Assembly: GCA_963696325.1 (NCBI GenBank)
Contig: CAVOJV010000016.1
Location: 1-22,857 of the forward strand
From: CAVOJV01 sp963696325
GTDB taxonomy: Bacteria; Pseudomonadota; Gammaproteobacteria; Competibacterales; Competibacteraceae
Reading direction: 5' to 3'
DNA: 22,857 bases
How positions within the stretch are numbered: position 1 is the first letter of the stretch; every line of letters begins with the position of its first letter. A model generated the notes under the pieces. The model had not been told where the DNA came from. It did not search any database and was given only the letters and a program-made list of their open reading frames with translations. Both the position numbers and the translations under genes were made by a program. Positions 21,366 to 22,857 of the stretch are shown here, piece after piece.

Positions 21366-22124
21366 ATGGAGCGATTATCCATGCGTATGATTCGAGAAGT
21401 GTTAAGACTGAAATTTGAGTGTGGTCTGTCGGATCGGCAGATCGCCAAGAGCACCGGCATTGCCCGCAGCAGCATCGGTGACTATGTGTGGCGCTTTCAG
21501 GATTCGGGCCTGGTGTGGCCTTTGTCCGCAGCGATGCAGGAACTGGATCTGGAATCCTGCCTGTTTCCGCCGCCCTCTTCGATGCCCACCGATCAGCGGC
21601 CCGTGCCGGATTGGCTTTGGGTCCATCAGGAACTGCGCCGCAAGGGTGTGACGCTATTGTTGCTGTGGCAGGAATACAAGGCGGCCCACCCCGAGGGTTT
21701 TCAGTATTCCTGGTTCTGCGATGCCTATCAGGCGTGGTGGGGCCGGCGTGACTTGGTGATGCGCCAGACCCATCGGGCGGGCGAGAAGCTGTTCGTGGAT
21801 TTTTGCGGCATGACCGTTCCCCTTACCGACCGCCAGACCGGTGAAATCCGCCCGGCGCAGATCTTCGTCGCCGTGATGGGGGCTTCCAACTATACCTACG
21901 CCGAGGCGGTGGCGAGCCAGGGGTTGGCCGACTGGATCGGTGCCCATGTGCGCGCCTTCGCGTTTTTCGGCGGGGTGACGGAGGTCCTGGTCCCCGATAA
22001 TCTGGCTGCAGGTGTGACCAAAACCTGCCGCTACGAGCCCGACATCCAGACCACCTATGCCGAAATGGCGGCCCACTATGGGGTGGCGGTGGTGCCGGCG
22101 CGGGTCCGCAAACCCAAGGATAAG
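21366..22124 (+). pseudogene. istA: IstA transposase of IS21 family, C-terminus lost
   Basis: ATG 21366 gives MERLSMRMIREVLRLKFECG, with the helix-turn-helix LSDRQIAKSTGIARSSIGDY. The DDE core follows: KLFVDFCGMTVPL (first Asp), VLVPDNLAAGV (second Asp). The third residue, the Glu that normally follows shortly after PKDKAKVE, is missing, because after KPKDK (22124) the sequence changes to the recombinase gene's 3' region. About 253 of some 500 residues remain. An open frame from 21333 adds 11 residues without a ribosome site. The lost istB means no transposition on its own. Confidence 0.9.
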
Positions 22125-22133
22125 GGCTTGAAC

Positions 22134-22857
22134 TCATACTGCACCTCCTGCAGTGCGTGACGCTGAAGTCGCGGGCGCGACTTGATATTCGCGCTTGTGC
22201 GCGTATTTTCCCGGGAGATCTTCCGGCGGGATTTCATAGAGGTAATCGCCCCGGTCGTTGACGGGGTGTGCTCGAAGAAGGCCGCGTCGACGCCACAGAT
22301 GCACCGTGGAGAGCACGACGCCGTATCGGGCGGCGACGTCCTCAGGGGCGAGCAGGCCCTGAGCAAGCAGGCGCGTACGCCGATCGGTGAGATGATAGGT
22401 GTTGCGCAGGCGCCCTATGCGCGCTGCGGTCCACGGCGTTGTAACCACGGTGCGCACGCCGCGTTCATTGAGGACATCGGCGATCTCGCCGTCCGTATAG
22501 GTGTCGATGAGACGGTCGATTTCTTTAATGACCTCGGCATCGGTCGTGCGCAGCTCGACGCACGACTTGGGCAGTGCCAGGTCGAGCGAGCGGGTGGCGC
22601 CGCCGGCGAAGCGGATGTCGACGTGCAACGCATCGCCTTTAGTCAGCGTGACATCCTCGATCAACAGCCGCAGCATGCGCTTCTTCTCCTTCATCTGCGT
22701 GCGCGGATTGCGCCACAGGCGCGAAAAGTCGATGGCCAGCGCTAACAGCTCAGCACGCTCGGCCTCGCTGACCACGCTGCTGTCGGTCACGCTCGCCTTC
22801 TCGTAAGTCTCCTGCGCACCGGCGAGGGCGCGCAGCTTCTCGTTCCAGTCGGCCTCC
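22134..22857 (-). CDS. Large serine recombinase, C-terminal part (runs off window)
   Basis: The coding frame enters from the right edge (EADWNEKLRALAGAQETYEK) and ends at TGA 22134-22136, about 240 residues. It matches the C-terminal region of large serine recombinases found in proteobacteria: a coiled segment after the zinc ribbon (LLALAIDFSRLWRN), then RMLRLLIEDVTLTKG, DGEIADVLNERGVRTV, and a helix-turn-helix AARYGVVLSTVHLWRRRGLL ending GDYLYEIPPEDLPGKY. The catalytic serine domain lies outside the window. It abuts the cut istA, so the junction marks an insertion or deletion. Whether it is intact upstream is unknown. Confidence 0.8.
   Translation of the reverse strand, partial: EADWNEKLRALAGAQETYEKASVTDSSVVSEAERAELLALAIDFSRLWRNPRTQMKEKKRMLRLLIEDVTLTKGDALHVDIRFAGGATRSLDLALPKSCVELRTTDAEVIKEIDRLIDTYTDGEIADVLNERGVRTVVTTPWTAARIGRLRNTYHLTDRRTRLLAQGLLAPEDVAARYGVVLSTVHLWRRRGLLRAHPVNDRGDYLYEIPPEDLPGKYAHKREYQVAPATSASRTAGGAV

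Larger units (their letters stand above)
21203..22124 (+). mobile_element. IS21-family element, left part
   Basis: The left end at about 21203 (TGCAAATTCC) is followed by four 23-bp repeats and istA. It is cut at about 22124, where sequence switches to a serine recombinase gene; istB and the right end are absent. Different from the IS21 remnant at 1-747 in its end repeats. The gap 21169-21202 between it and the IS3 end holds nothing recognisable. Confidence 0.8.

Noticed and set aside
1..22857. CRISPR array, integron attC array, tRNA or rRNA genes
   Set aside because: No regular spacer-repeat pattern, no attC-like hairpins next to cassettes, and no tRNA cloverleaf or rRNA sequence was seen. 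The only regular array is the four-unit IS21 end.

Overview
This window is a GC-rich stretch of bacterial chromosome or large plasmid, most likely from a proteobacterium. The fumarylacetoacetase-family, arylsulfatase, LemA and SDR genes look proteobacterial, possibly gammaproteobacterial, but the exact taxon cannot be fixed from the sequence. The region is a graveyard and hot spot of mobile DNA. About 80 percent is insertion sequence or transposon, and the few host genes are mostly cut, fused or frameshifted by insertions. I found no rRNA, tRNA or CRISPR array.

Layout. 1-747: decayed 3' part of an IS21-type element (istB with two frameshifts) and its right end. 748-1257: decayed 3' part of an IS91-type rolling-circle transposase gene. 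1515-2316: fumarylacetoacetate hydrolase family gene, cut by a complete 1815-bp IS (2317-4131) with an unfamiliar 510-aa DDE transposase. On the other side of that IS lies the 3' end of a different gene, an arylsulfatase (4132-4437). 4532-4819: small secreted protein. 4879-5289 plus 9201-9243: a four-helix membrane protein gene, split by a complete 3906-bp Tn3-family transposon (5290-9195) with perfect 38-bp ends and a 5-bp AAGAA target duplication. 9283-10080: intact short-chain dehydrogenase, followed by a long hairpin.

10473-12070: single-gene IS66-type element. 12113-12362 plus 13840-13862: 3' part of lemA, split by an IS4-family element (12363-13829) with a 10-bp target duplication. 13874-15773: a roughly 131-bp MITE-like element interrupted by a second, very different IS66-type element (13981-15741) with an 8-bp target duplication. 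15778-19358: two nearly identical 820-bp IS6-family copies in inverted orientation. They bracket a truncated IS1634-type transposase gene, a ParD/ParE toxin-antitoxin pair, the 3' end of a group II intron and a cut zinc-ribbon gene. 19359-21168: an IS630 fragment, a small IS630-derived inverted-repeat element, and an IS3-family element that has lost its left end. 21203-22124: left end and 5' part of istA of another IS21-type element. 22134-22857: C-terminal part of a large serine recombinase running off the window.

How it fits together. Three insertions can be undone exactly from target duplications (Tn3, IS4, second IS66), restoring the interrupted sequence in frame for two host genes. Others (the 510-aa-transposase IS, both IS6 copies, the first IS66) sit at junctions of unrelated sequences without visible target duplications, which points to deletions, inversions or recombination between copies. 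The only cargo of evident selective value inside the mobile part is the parDE pair between the IS6 copies. I did not find a convincing new multi-gene system. The most interesting items are the unusual transposase IS, the interrupted MITE, the IS6-parDE-intron island and the regularly spaced IS21 end repeats.
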